From positions 434,001 to 498,000 of the forward strand of contig NZ_KB894096.1 of assembly GCF_000374305.1 (NCBI RefSeq): a stretch of DNA of 64,000 nt, in the 5' to 3' direction. The position numbers and the translations under genes were made by a program. The first letter of the stretch is position 1. Every line of letters begins with the position of its first letter. Source of the stretch: Actinomadura flavalba DSM 45200 (GTDB lineage Bacteria > Actinomycetota > Actinomycetes > Streptosporangiales > Streptosporangiaceae). The notes under the pieces were generated by a model, which had not been told where the DNA came from, did not search any database, and saw nothing but the letters and a program-made list of their open reading frames with translations. Of the stretch, positions 17,181 through 26,050 are shown one piece after another.

Positions 17181-17186
17181 AACATT

Positions 17187-18035
17187 GTGTCCAATAAAGT
17201 GGCGCTCGCCCGCGTCGACCGTGCCGCGGAGCTTGAGCGATTCCGGGAGATCCAGCGCCTGAGCTACGCGTGCGCCGAGGCCGTCGCCGCCACGCTCGAA
17301 CCGGGCGTGACCGAGCGCGAGGCGTGCCGCCGGATGCGCAAGTGGCTGCTCGCGCGCGGCGTCGACGACTGGCTGCACACGCCCTTCGCCTGGTTCGGCG
17401 ACCGGTCGGCCTTCACCGGCTTCCGCGTCCCGACGCAGTTCCTGCCCAGCGGCGCGACGCTGGAGGAGGGCATGCCCTACATCCTCGACATGGCGCCGGT
17501 GAAGGACGGCCACAGCGCCGACATCGGCTACGGCGGCGTCCTCGGCGAGAACCGCGCGTGGACCCGCGTGGACACCGACCTCGCCGAGTACCGCACGCTG
17601 ATCCTCGACCTGGTCCGCGAGCGCCGCACGTTCGCCGACGTCTACGCCGAGGTGGACGCGCTCATCGCCCGGCACGGCTACAGCAGCCGCCACGCCAAGT
17701 ACCCCGGCCGCGTCATCGGCCACCAGGTCGGCGTGATCAGCAGCCGGCTGCCCAAGCGCGTCGGCTTCCCGTTCGGCGTCCGCTTCCTCCAGACCATCGG
17801 CCGCGAGCTGGTCACCGAGCGCGTCGCGGGCCGCTCCCCGCTGTGGAACGGCACCCGCCACTCCGACCATCCCCCGACGCCCGGCCTGTGGGCCGTCGAA
17901 CCGCACCTCGGGTTCCGGGGCGTCGGCGTCAAGTTCGAGGAACTCCTGGTCGTGACCGAGGACGACGCGTTCTGGCTCGACGACGATCTGCCGCACGTCC
18001 GCCGCTGGGCGGACCGGAAGGAAGCCCAGGCATGA
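17187..18035 (+). CDS. M24 (aminopeptidase P/creatinase-fold) metallopeptidase-like protein
   Basis: 282 residues from GTG 17187, selected because a -10 hexamer ends 6 nt before it. Pita-bread fold metal ligands are recognisable: Asp in YILDMAP (near residue 106), Asp in SADIGYGG (near 117), His in VIGHQVG (near 182), Glu in AVEPHLG (near 240) and Glu in VKFEELLVV (near 253). Members cleave Xaa-Pro bonds or act as non-peptidase hydrolases; the substrate here is unknown. The stop overlaps the start of the EphD-like gene (ATGA), so the two are translationally coupled and probably share a pathway. Confidence 0.8.
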   Translation: MSNKVALARVDRAAELERFREIQRLSYACAEAVAATLEPGVTEREACRRMRKWLLARGVDDWLHTPFAWFGDRSAFTGFRVPTQFLPSGATLEEGMPYILDMAPVKDGHSADIGYGGVLGENRAWTRVDTDLAEYRTLILDLVRERRTFADVYAEVDALIARHGYSSRHAKYPGRVIGHQVGVISSRLPKRVGFPFGVRFLQTIGRELVTERVAGRSPLWNGTRHSDHPPTPGLWAVEPHLGFRGVGVKFEELLVVTEDDAFWLDDDLPHVRRWADRKEAQA

Positions 18036-19801
18036 CCCCCGCTGCCCCGTCCGTCCGCTCCCGCACCGTGCGCGGCGACGGCGTCGACCTCGCCGTCTAC
18101 GAGCAGGGCGACCCGGCCCGCCCGACGGTGCTGCTCGTGCACGGCTACCCCGACACCCACGCGGTGTGGGACGAGGTCGCCGCCGAGCTGGCCGGGCGCT
18201 TCCACGTCGTCCGCTACGACGTGCGCGGCGCGGGCGCTTCCTCGCGTCCGTCCGGCCGCCGCCGGTACGCCTTCGACTACCTGATGGCCGACCTGGCCGC
18301 CGTCGCCGACGCGACCGCGCCGGACGGCCGGGTCCACCTGGTCGGGCACGACTGGGGGTCGATCCAGGGCTGGGAGGCCGTCGCGACGATGGCCGAGCGG
18401 TTCGCGTCGTTCACCTCGATCTCCGGCCCGTCCCTGGACCACGCCGCCCGGTGGACGCGGCGCAATCTCACCCGCCCGACGCCGGGCAACCTGCGGCGCG
18501 CGGTCGCGCAGGGCGTCCGCTCCTGGTACATCGCGTTCTTCCAGACGCCGCTGCTGCCCGAACTGCTGTGGCGGGCCGGGCTCGCCCGCCCGTTCGCCCG
18601 CGCGCTGGAGGCCGGTGAGGGCGTGCGGCCCCGGGACGGGCACCCGGCGCGGACGCTGCCGCGCGACGGCGCCGCCGGGGTCGGCCTCTACCGGGCGAAC
18701 ATGCCGGCCCGGCTGCGCTCCCCGCGCGACCGGCACGTCGCCGTCCCGGTCCAGGTGATCGTCCCGACCCGCGACCTGTTCGTCTCCCCGCACCTGGTCG
18801 GCGGGCTCGCCGGGCTGGCGCCCGACCTGTCGCTGCGCCCGATCGCCGCCGGGCACTGGGTGCCGCGCACCCATCCCGGCACCGTCGCGCGGTGGATCGG
18901 CGAGCACGTCGGCCGCGTCACCGGCGGCGCGCTCACCGCCGCCGAGGCCCGCGCGGTGCGGCGCGCCCGCGTCACGCCGGACCGGCGGCCGTTCCAGGGC
19001 TCGCTGGTCGTCGTCACCGGCGCGGGCAGCGGCATCGGCCGCGCCACCGCGCTCGCGTTCGCCGAGCGCGGCGCCGAGGTCGTCGCCGCCGACCTCGACC
19101 TCGCCGCCGCCGAGCGGACCGCCGAACTCGCCGGGGCGCTCGGCGGTCCCGCCCGCGCCTACCGCGTCGACGTCGGGGACGCCGCCGCGATGGAGGACTT
19201 CGCCAAGACCGTGCTGCACGAGCACGGCGTGCCCGAGGTCGTCGTCAACAACGCCGGGATCGGCATGGCCGGGTCGTTCCTCGACCACTCCCCCGAGGAC
19301 TGGAAGCGGGTGCTGGACGTCAACCTCGGCGGCGTGATCCACGGCTGCCGGCTGTTCGCGGCTCAGATGGCCGAGCACGGGCAGGGCGGGCACATCGTCA
19401 ACATCTCGTCGGCGGCGGCGTTCACGCCGTCGCGGACGCTGCCCGCCTACGCGGCGAGCAAGGCGGCCGTCCTCATGCTGTCGGAGTGCCTGCGCGCCGA
19501 GCTGGCCGGGCAGGGCATCGGCGTCAGCGCGATCTGCCCCGGCATCGTCAACACCGCGATCACCCGCACGTCCCGGTTCGTCGGCCGCACCCCCGAGAAG
19601 CAGGAGCAGAACCGGGACCGCGCCTCGCGCGCCTACGCGCTGCGCGGCTACGGGCCCGAGGGCGTCGCGGAGCAGATCGTCACCGCCGTCCGGCGGAACC
19701 GGCCGGTCGTGCCGGTCACACCGGAGGCGCGGCTGGGCTACGTGCTGTCGAAGGTGTCGCCGGGGCTCATGCGGGCGCTCGCCCGGTTCGACATCGGGTG
19801 A
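18032..19801 (+). CDS. EphD-like fusion: alpha/beta-hydrolase (epoxide hydrolase) plus SDR
   Basis: 589 residues, close to the length and domain order of mycobacterial EphD. Residues 1-300 are an alpha/beta hydrolase with oxyanion motif HGYP (37-40) and nucleophile Asp107 in GHDWGS, as in epoxide hydrolases, with the catalytic His in GHWVP near 280. Residues 325-589 are a short-chain dehydrogenase with TGAGSGIG near 329, NNAG near 407, NISSAAAF near 460 and YAASK near 473. In mycobacteria EphD acts on oxygenated mycolates; mycolate production by this organism is not shown by the window, so another lipid epoxide or hydroxy acid may be the substrate. Coupled to the M24 gene. Confidence 0.85.
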   Translation: MTPAAPSVRSRTVRGDGVDLAVYEQGDPARPTVLLVHGYPDTHAVWDEVAAELAGRFHVVRYDVRGAGASSRPSGRRRYAFDYLMADLAAVADATAPDGRVHLVGHDWGSIQGWEAVATMAERFASFTSISGPSLDHAARWTRRNLTRPTPGNLRRAVAQGVRSWYIAFFQTPLLPELLWRAGLARPFARALEAGEGVRPRDGHPARTLPRDGAAGVGLYRANMPARLRSPRDRHVAVPVQVIVPTRDLFVSPHLVGGLAGLAPDLSLRPIAAGHWVPRTHPGTVARWIGEHVGRVTGGALTAAEARAVRRARVTPDRRPFQGSLVVVTGAGSGIGRATALAFAERGAEVVAADLDLAAAERTAELAGALGGPARAYRVDVGDAAAMEDFAKTVLHEHGVPEVVVNNAGIGMAGSFLDHSPEDWKRVLDVNLGGVIHGCRLFAAQMAEHGQGGHIVNISSAAAFTPSRTLPAYAASKAAVLMLSECLRAELAGQGIGVSAICPGIVNTAITRTSRFVGRTPEKQEQNRDRASRAYALRGYGPEGVAEQIVTAVRRNRPVVPVTPEARLGYVLSKVSPGLMRALARFDIG

Positions 19802-19810
19802 CGGCGCCGC

Positions 19811-21001
19811 TCAGGCGTGCGCCGGGGCCCGCACGGTCAGGTTGAGGCCGCTGCCGGGCTCGAACAGGTCGATGTCGTCCGGGCTGAACTCCAGCTCGAT
19901 CCGCTGCTTCTCCCGGATCTCCGAGCGGGCGTCCACCCGGGCGACGAGCTGCACGCGGCTGCGGTCGCCGGTGTCGGCCTGGAGCGCTTCGGCCAGGTGC
20001 TCGGACTCGATCGTGCCCGCCTCCTCCAGGTCGAGGTAGACGTACTTCTCGGCGCCGAGCGACTCGACGATGCCCGCAGTCCCGGTGAACGTCAGGTCGC
20101 GGCCGGTCGCGGCGGTCTCCCGGACGAGGTGCGCGTCCTCGAACGCCTCGGGCCGGATGCCCATGATCAGTTCGGCGGGGTCGCCGTGGTCGGCGAGCGC
20201 CCGCCGCATCCGGTCGCCGAGCGGGACGTCGCCGAGGACGGTGTGCAGGCGCGCGCCCTCGACCCGGGCGGGCAGGAAGTTCATCGACGGCGAGCCGATG
20301 AAGCCCGCCACGAACAGGTTGCGCGGATGCCGGTACAGCTCCTCGGGGCTGCCGACCTGCTGGACGACGCCCTTGCGCATCAGCACGATGCGGTCGCCGA
20401 GGGTCATCGCCTCGGTCTGGTCGTGGGTGACGTAGACGGTGGTGGTGCCCAGGCGGTCCTGGAGGCGGGAGATGACCGTGCGCATCTGCACCCGGAGCTT
20501 GGCGTCCAGATTGGACAGCGGCTCGTCCATGAGGAACGCCTTGGGGTCGCGGACGATCGCGCGTCCCATCGCCACGCGCTGCCGCTGCCCGCCGGACAGG
20601 TTCGCGGGCCGCCTGTCGAGCAGTTCGTCCAGGTCGAGGATGCGCGCGGCCTCCTCGATCCTGCGGTCGGCCTCGGCCTTGCCGAGCTTGGCCAGCCGCA
20701 GCGGGAAGCCGATGTTCTCCCGCACGGTCATGTGCGGGTAGAGCGCGTAGGACTGGAACACCATCGCGATGTCGCGGTCGCGCGGGGCGCGTTCGTTCAT
20801 CCGCTCGCCGTCGATGCGCAGCTCGCCGTCGGAGATGTCCTCCAGGCCCGCGATCATGTTGAGGGTGGTGGACTTCCCGCAGCCCGACGGGCCCACCAGG
20901 ATGATGAACTCACCGTCGGCGATCGTGAGGTCGAAGGAGTGGACGGCGACGGTGCCGTCGGGGAACCGCTTGGTCACCCCGTCCAGAACGATCTCAGCCA
21001 T
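19811..21001 (-). CDS. sugC: Trehalose ABC importer ATPase SugC
   Basis: 396 residues (M. tuberculosis SugC is 393). Walker [10 protein letters not shown] is near residue 37, the Q-loop in [13 protein letters not shown] near 82, signature [14 protein letters not shown] near 136, Walker [20 protein letters not shown] near 157 and the H-loop [14 protein letters not shown] near 193. The C-terminal TOBE/OB regulatory domains begin around 235. Last gene of a four-gene operon in the order lpqY-sugA-sugB-sugC. It energises uptake at the cytoplasmic face. Confidence 0.92.
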   Translation of the reverse strand: MAEIVLDGVTKRFPDGTVAVHSFDLTIADGEFIILVGPSGCGKSTTLNMIAGLEDISDGELRIDGERMNERAPRDRDIAMVFQSYALYPHMTVRENIGFPLRLAKLGKAEADRRIEEAARILDLDELLDRRPANLSGGQRQRVAMGRAIVRDPKAFLMDEPLSNLDAKLRVQMRTVISRLQDRLGTTTVYVTHDQTEAMTLGDRIVLMRKGVVQQVGSPEELYRHPRNLFVAGFIGSPSMNFLPARVEGARLHTVLGDVPLGDRMRRALADHGDPAELIMGIRPEAFEDAHLVRETAATGRDLTFTGTAGIVESLGAEKYVYLDLEEAGTIESEHLAEALQADTGDRSRVQLVARVDARSEIREKQRIELEFSPDDIDLFEPGSGLNLTVRAPAHA

Positions 21002-21010
21002 GGTCGCGCC

Positions 21011-21841
21011 TCATCCCTTCACCGCACCCGACGTCAGGCCGGACACGATCCGGCGCTGGAAGAACAGCACGAACACCACGATGGGCACCGTGATCACCAT
21101 GGCCGCCGCCGCGATCGACCCGGTCGGGTCCTCGAACTGCGAGCTGCCGGTGAAGAACGAGATCGTCGCCGGGGCCGTGCGGGCCGCGCTGGACGACGTC
21201 AGCGAGATCGCGAACAGGAAGTCGTTCCAGCACACGATGAACGCCAGGATCGCGGTGGTGACGACGCCCGGCGCCGCCAGCGGCGCGATGACCAGGCGGA
21301 ACGCCTGGAAGGGCGTGGCGCCGTCCATCTTGGCGGCCTTCTCCAGATCCCACGGGATCTCCCGGAAGAACGTGGACAGCGTGTAGATCGTCAGGGGCAG
21401 CGCGAACGTGATGTACGGCAGGATCAGCCCCGGCCAGGTGTTGAACAGGCCGATGCCGCGCCAGATCTGGAACAGCGGCGTCACCAGCGAGATCTGCGGG
21501 AACATCGCGATGAGCAGCGAGAACCCGAGCACCAGCGATTTGCCGGGGAAGTCGAGCCGGGCCACCGCGTAGGCGGCCATCGTGCCGACGAGGATGGCGA
21601 TCACCGTGGAGATCAGCCCGATGCCGATCGAGTTGACCAGCCCGCGCACGAAGTCGTCGTTCTTGAAGATGCCCTTGTAGTTGTCGAGCGTCCACGAGCG
21701 CGGGACGAAGTGCCCGTCGGTGATCGTCGCCGGGTCCTTGAAGGACAGCGACGCGATCCACAGCACCGGCACGAGCGCGTACAGCAGCACGAGCAGGTTG
21801 ATCGCGCCCCATCGGGCCACCACGCGCCGATCGGCCTCCAT
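21011..21841 (-). CDS. sugB: Trehalose ABC importer permease SugB
   Basis: 276 residues, six hydrophobic helices. The BPD_transp_1 EAA loop is [23 protein letters not shown] (near residues 175-197), which docks on the ATPase. The start is ATG 21841, overlapping the sugA stop by one base (TGATG). M. tuberculosis SugB is 274 residues. It forms the membrane channel with SugA. Confidence 0.9.
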   Translation of the reverse strand: MEADRRVVARWGAINLLVLLYALVPVLWIASLSFKDPATITDGHFVPRSWTLDNYKGIFKNDDFVRGLVNSIGIGLISTVIAILVGTMAAYAVARLDFPGKSLVLGFSLLIAMFPQISLVTPLFQIWRGIGLFNTWPGLILPYITFALPLTIYTLSTFFREIPWDLEKAAKMDGATPFQAFRLVIAPLAAPGVVTTAILAFIVCWNDFLFAISLTSSSAARTAPATISFFTGSSQFEDPTGSIAAAAMVITVPIVVFVLFFQRRIVSGLTSGAVKG

Positions 21842-22773
21842 CAGCGCCGTCCCCCGCTCTGGCCGGGCGTGGACGTCCCGAGCCCCTTGACGAACACGAA
21901 CGCGATGACCGCGACCGTGACGAAGATCAGTACCGACATGGTGGAGCCGATGCCGAGGTTCAGCCCGCCGATGAGGTTGTGGTAGGCGATCACCGAGACC
22001 GACGAGGTGCCCTGCGCCCCGTTGGTGAGGATGTAGATGTTGTCGAAGATGCGGAACGCGTCCAGCGTGCGGAACAGCAGCGCGGCCAGGATCGCGGGCT
22101 TCATCAGCGGCAGTGTGATCATCCGGAAGCGCTGCCAGGGCCCGGCGCCGTCCATCGCGGCGGCCTTCAGGGCGTCCTCGGGGACGAGCGCGAGCCCGGC
22201 CATGAGCAGCAGCGCCATGAACGGCGTCGTCTTCCAGACCTCGGCCAGGATGATGATGAAGATCGCGGGCCACTGCTGGGTCAGCGGCGCGTCCCCGGCG
22301 GGCAGCAGCCCGGCCAGCCAGCCGGTGCCGGGCGTCCAGGCGTACCGCCAGCCGAACGCGGCGGCGACGGTCACGATGCCGTACGGGACGAGGACGGCGG
22401 TGCGCATCAGGCCGCGGCCGAGCAGCGTCCGGTACATCACCAGCGCGATCGCCATGCCGAGGACCAGTTCGAGGACGACGCTGATCACGGTGATCACCAT
22501 CGTGACGCCGAACGCCTGCCACCAGAACGGGCTGGTCAGGACCGTGACGTAGTTCTCCAGCCAGACCCAGCCCCGCCGGTCGGGGAAGCGCAGGTCGTAC
22601 CGCTGGAGGGAAAGCAGCACCGAGTACACGATGGGCCAGCCCGTCACCAGCAGCATGACGAGCGCCGCCGGGGCGCACAGCCACCAGCCGAGGTTGCGCT
22701 CGGACCGCTTGCCCTCGCTCTGCGCCCGGCGGCCCGGGTCGGCGGGCGGCTCGGCACGCGTCGCCGTCGTCAC
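21841..22773 (-). CDS. sugA: Trehalose ABC importer permease SugA
   Basis: 310 residues. A hydrophilic N-terminus of about 30 residues is followed by six helices. The EAA loop is [20 protein letters not shown] near residue 205. Start GTG 22773 overlaps the lpqY stop (GTGA). M. tuberculosis SugA is 307 residues. Together with SugB and SugC it moves the disaccharide delivered by LpqY. Confidence 0.9.
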   Translation of the reverse strand: MTTATRAEPPADPGRRAQSEGKRSERNLGWWLCAPAALVMLLVTGWPIVYSVLLSLQRYDLRFPDRRGWVWLENYVTVLTSPFWWQAFGVTMVITVISVVLELVLGMAIALVMYRTLLGRGLMRTAVLVPYGIVTVAAAFGWRYAWTPGTGWLAGLLPAGDAPLTQQWPAIFIIILAEVWKTTPFMALLLMAGLALVPEDALKAAAMDGAGPWQRFRMITLPLMKPAILAALLFRTLDAFRIFDNIYILTNGAQGTSSVSVIAYHNLIGGLNLGIGSTMSVLIFVTVAVIAFVFVKGLGTSTPGQSGGRR

Positions 22774-24029
22774 GGGATCACCCCCTTGCTCTGGAGGGCG
22801 TCGTCGATCTGCTCGCGCATCGTGCGCAGCGTGCCCTGCGGGTCGATCGCGGCGGGCGGCGACAGCGCCACCGCCATGACCGTCGAGACGTTCTGGTAGG
22901 TGGGGGTCTTCGGGCGGGGCGCGGCCGTGCGCAGCGCCGCCAGGATGGTGTCGCGCATCGGGTACGCCTGCGTCATGCCCTCGGCCCGGTAGACGGACTC
23001 GATCGTCGGCGGGAGGCCGTCGCGGGTGGCGGCGATGCGCTGGCTCTCGGGGTCGCGCAGGCACAGCGCGGCCTCGAACGACTGACGCGGAAGCTTGGAG
23101 TAGGCGCTGACGGCGAAGTTGCCGCCGCCGAGCGGGGCGCGGCCCGCGCCGTCGATGCCCGGATACGGCGCCCAGCGGAAGTTTCGCAGCAGCTCCGGAC
23201 GGTTCGCGGCCATCGACGCGTACACGAACGGCCAGTTGATCTCGTAGGCGCCGCGGCCGGACTCGACCGCCAGCCGGGCCTCGTCCTCCTTGGTGTTGGA
23301 CAGCGACGGGTCGGCGGCGGCGGACCGGGCGAACGCCCGCATCGTCCGCAGCGCCGTCTGCGCGGGCGGGCCGAGCGTGACGCGCTCGCCGTTCTCGCTG
23401 AGGATCGAGCCGCCCGCCGAGGCGACGAGGCTGTTGAACCAGACGACGATGCCCTCGTACTGCGCGCCGGGCACCTGGCCGTAGTGCGGCTTGCCCGCGC
23501 GCTTCAGCCGCGCGGACTCGCGCATCAGCCCGCTCCACGTGGTGGGCGGATTCGGGATGAGGTCCGACCGGTACCAGAGGAGCTGCACGTTGGTGTTGTA
23601 CGGCGCCGCGTACAGCTTGTCCTGCCAGGTGGCGGTCTCCAGCGGGCCGGGCAGCGTGCCCTGCCGGGCGCGGGCGGCGTCGGCGCCGATCCACTCGCGA
23701 ATCCAGCCGGCCTCGGCCAGCTCGGCCGTCCAGGTGACGTCCAGGCCGAGGACGTCGAGCCCGGTGTCGCCCGCGGCGAGCCGCCGGACGAGCTGTTCGC
23801 GCTGGTCGTCGGCGCCGCGCGGCAGGGTGTTCAGCGCGATGCGGTACCGGCCTCCGGCCTGGGCGTTGCACCGCCGGACGATCGCGTCGATGTTCTCCTG
23901 CGGCGCGTTGTAGAGGTTCACGACGCGCGGGCCGCCGTCGTCGCCGCCGCAGCCGGCCAGCAGCCCGGCGGTCAGCGCGAGGGCCGCCGTCAGGGCGGCG
24001 GGCGGTCGCACGGCCCGGCGCAGGCGCAT
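22770..24029 (-). CDS. lpqY: Trehalose-binding lipoprotein LpqY
   Basis: 419 residues with a lipoprotein signal peptide (lipobox LAGC, Cys27). Similarity to M. tuberculosis LpqY is recognisable along the whole protein: [15 protein letters not shown] near 50, [19 protein letters not shown] near 90, [19 protein letters not shown] near 140, [17 protein letters not shown] near 185, and [12 protein letters not shown] near 250. First gene of the operon. In mycobacteria the system recycles trehalose released during mycomembrane building; in a non-mycolate actinomycete it would scavenge trehalose. Confidence 0.9.
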   Translation of the reverse strand: MRLRRAVRPPAALTAALALTAGLLAGCGGDDGGPRVVNLYNAPQENIDAIVRRCNAQAGGRYRIALNTLPRGADDQREQLVRRLAAGDTGLDVLGLDVTWTAELAEAGWIREWIGADAARARQGTLPGPLETATWQDKLYAAPYNTNVQLLWYRSDLIPNPPTTWSGLMRESARLKRAGKPHYGQVPGAQYEGIVVWFNSLVASAGGSILSENGERVTLGPPAQTALRTMRAFARSAAADPSLSNTKEDEARLAVESGRGAYEINWPFVYASMAANRPELLRNFRWAPYPGIDGAGRAPLGGGNFAVSAYSKLPRQSFEAALCLRDPESQRIAATRDGLPPTIESVYRAEGMTQAYPMRDTILAALRTAAPRPKTPTYQNVSTVMAVALSPPAAIDPQGTLRTMREQIDDALQSKGVIP

Positions 24030-24079
24030 GTGGTTGTCCCTCCTCGTGTCCGAGGCGGGACCTACCCGGCCCCCCGACC

Positions 24080-24097
24080 AAGATCACTTCATGTGAC
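24080..24097. promoter_or_regulatory. Palindrome upstream of lpqY operon
   Basis: TCAC-TTCAT-GTGA (24084-24096) is a perfect 4-5-4 inverted repeat, extending to 6-5-6 with one mismatch. It lies 55 nt before the lpqY start and inside the short gap behind the NDH-2-like gene. A candidate operator for sugar or global control; no cognate regulator adjoins it. Confidence 0.35.
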
Positions 24098-24104
24098 CGA
24101 ATGC

Positions 24105-25412
24105 TTACCTTCCGGCCGTGTGCTCCAGGTCGGCGAGGCGGCCGGTGCGGGTGTCCAGGAAGCCGAGCCGGATGAGGTCGTCCCCGGCGAGCGCGTGCAG
24201 CGCCCAGTCGCCGAGGGTGCGCGTCTTGGCGCGCAGGCCCGGCAGCGTCAGCAGGTGGTAGCCGCGCGTCACGGCCTGCGCGGGCGGGCCCGACAGCGGC
24301 ACGCCGACGGGCCGCGCGACGGCCTGCCCGCCGCCGAGGTCGACGACGAGGCCGAGGTCGCGGTGCCGGTACTCGCGGGTGGGGCGGCCCAGCAGCGAGG
24401 AGATGACGTTGTCGGCGGCGGTGTGCGCCTGCCGCGTCGCGTGCTGCGCCGTCGGCGGGCAGACCGCGTCGCCGCCGGTCACCAGGTCGGGGACGGCCGC
24501 CGCGTCACCGAGCGCGAACACCTCGGGCCGGTCGCTGATCCGCAGGTCGGCGCCGACGACGAGCCGGCCCCGCTCGGTCGCGGCCTTCATCGTCGCGATG
24601 ACGGGCGCGGGCGTGACACCGGCCGTCCACACGGCGGTGCGGCACGGCAGCACGCGGCCGTCGGTGAGGTGGGCGGTGTCGGCGGTGAGACGCTCCAGGC
24701 TGACGCCGAGCCGGATGTCGATGCCGCGGCGGCCGAGGCGGTGCAGGGTGTCGACGCCGAGCCGCTCCCCCAGCTCGGGCAGCAGCCGGTCGGCGACGTC
24801 GACCAGCGTCCAGCTCACCAGCGCCGGGTCGAGCCGGGGGAAGCGCCGCATCGCCTTGACGGTGAGCAGTTGCAGGTTGGCGGCGGTCTCGACGCCGGAG
24901 TAGCCGCCGCCGACGACGAGGAACCCGCAGCGGGCGGCGCGCTCGGCCGGGTCGTGCGAGGCGCTGGCCAGTTCGAGCTGGGCGATGACGTGGTCGCGCA
25001 GGTAGACGGCCTCGGCGAGGTTCTTCATGCCGTGCCCGTGCTCGTGCAGGCCGGGGATGTCGAACGTGCGGGTGACGCTGCCGGGGCACAGGATGAGCCG
25101 GTCGTAGTCGACCGGGACGGTGCGGCCGTCGATCAGCGCGACCTCGACGGTGCGGGCGTCCAGGTCGACGCCGACGGCCGAGCCGGGGATGAGCTGCGTC
25201 TGGCGCAGCAGCCGGTGCAGCGGCCCGGCGATCGAGCGCGGGTCGAGCACGCCCGCCGCGACCTGCGGCAGCAGCGGCTGATAGAGCGTGTAGCCGAACG
25301 GCGCGACGATCCGGATCTGCGCGGCGTGCGGCTTGAGGGACCGTTCCAGCCGGCGGGCGACGTTGTAGCCGGCGAATCCGGCGCCGATGATCACGATGCG
25401 GGGTGCGGGCAC
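24105..25412 (-). CDS. FAD-dependent NADH dehydrogenase (NDH-2 type)
   Basis: 435 residues from GTG 25412, with GGAGGG 5 nt before it. The FAD-binding GAGFAGYNVARRLE is at residues 10-23, the NAD-binding motif GGGYSGVETAANL near 170, and the second FAD motif ALGDAAAVPDL near 300. A quinone-site region (CPPTAQHATRQA) is near 320. It transfers electrons from NADH to menaquinone without proton pumping. No clear C-terminal membrane helix is visible. Other FAD-dependent pyridine nucleotide-disulfide oxidoreductases of the Ndh family are the alternative. Confidence 0.8.
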   Translation of the reverse strand: MPAPRIVIIGAGFAGYNVARRLERSLKPHAAQIRIVAPFGYTLYQPLLPQVAAGVLDPRSIAGPLHRLLRQTQLIPGSAVGVDLDARTVEVALIDGRTVPVDYDRLILCPGSVTRTFDIPGLHEHGHGMKNLAEAVYLRDHVIAQLELASASHDPAERAARCGFLVVGGGYSGVETAANLQLLTVKAMRRFPRLDPALVSWTLVDVADRLLPELGERLGVDTLHRLGRRGIDIRLGVSLERLTADTAHLTDGRVLPCRTAVWTAGVTPAPVIATMKAATERGRLVVGADLRISDRPEVFALGDAAAVPDLVTGGDAVCPPTAQHATRQAHTAADNVISSLLGRPTREYRHRDLGLVVDLGGGQAVARPVGVPLSGPPAQAVTRGYHLLTLPGLRAKTRTLGDWALHALAGDDLIRLGFLDTRTGRLADLEHTAGR

Positions 25413-25607
25413 GACATCCCTCCGATGCGACACGGGGTCTTCGATCACGCACCGTACGTGACCCTTGATCGGAACGTGCCCGGTGATCCCGCTGTCTACT
25501 CCCGGCGGGCGTCCTCGGCCCCGAACCTCGTCACCTGGGCCTTTTGCCGCGCACCGGTTTCGTGCGACCGTGTCGGTACGTCCTCCACCGGACCAGGAGT
25601 GTGACCC

Positions 25608-26042
25608 ATGCGCATCCGCGACATCCTGCGGAACAAGGGCGACGCGGTGGCCACCGTCGCCCCCGGCACCACCGTCCGCGACCTCCTCGAACTCCTCTCC
25701 GAACGGAACATCGGCGCCGCCGTCGTCTCGGCCGACGGCGCGTCCGTCGACGGCATCGTGTCCGAGCGCGACGTCGTCCGGCGGCTGCACGAGCGCGGCG
25801 CCGACCTGCTCGCCGCCCCCGTCAGCGAGATCATGACCGCCCGCGTCGAGACGTGCGGCCCGGACGCCGTCGTGGACGACGTGCGCGGCATCATGACCGA
25901 GCACCGGTTCCGGCACCTGCCCGTCGTGCAGGACGGGCGGCTCGCCGGGATCGTCAGCATCGGTGACGTCGTCAAGAGCGCGATCGACGTGCTGGAGAGC
26001 GAGCGCGAGCACCTCGTCGGCTACATCCAGCAGTCGCCGTAG
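25608..26042 (+). CDS. CBS-domain pair protein
   Basis: 144 residues made of two CBS motifs (about 8-62 and 73-125), each ending in the G-I-V/hydrophobic pattern (DGIVSERDVVRRL; LAGIVSIGDVVKS), and a charged C-terminal helix ending EHLVGYIQQSP. Stand-alone CBS pairs bind adenine nucleotides and act as energy sensors. Its partner is unknown. It is divergent from the NDH-2-like gene. Confidence 0.85.
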   Translation: MRIRDILRNKGDAVATVAPGTTVRDLLELLSERNIGAAVVSADGASVDGIVSERDVVRRLHERGADLLAAPVSEIMTARVETCGPDAVVDDVRGIMTEHRFRHLPVVQDGRLAGIVSIGDVVKSAIDVLESEREHLVGYIQQSP

Positions 26043-26050
26043 CGCGGCGC

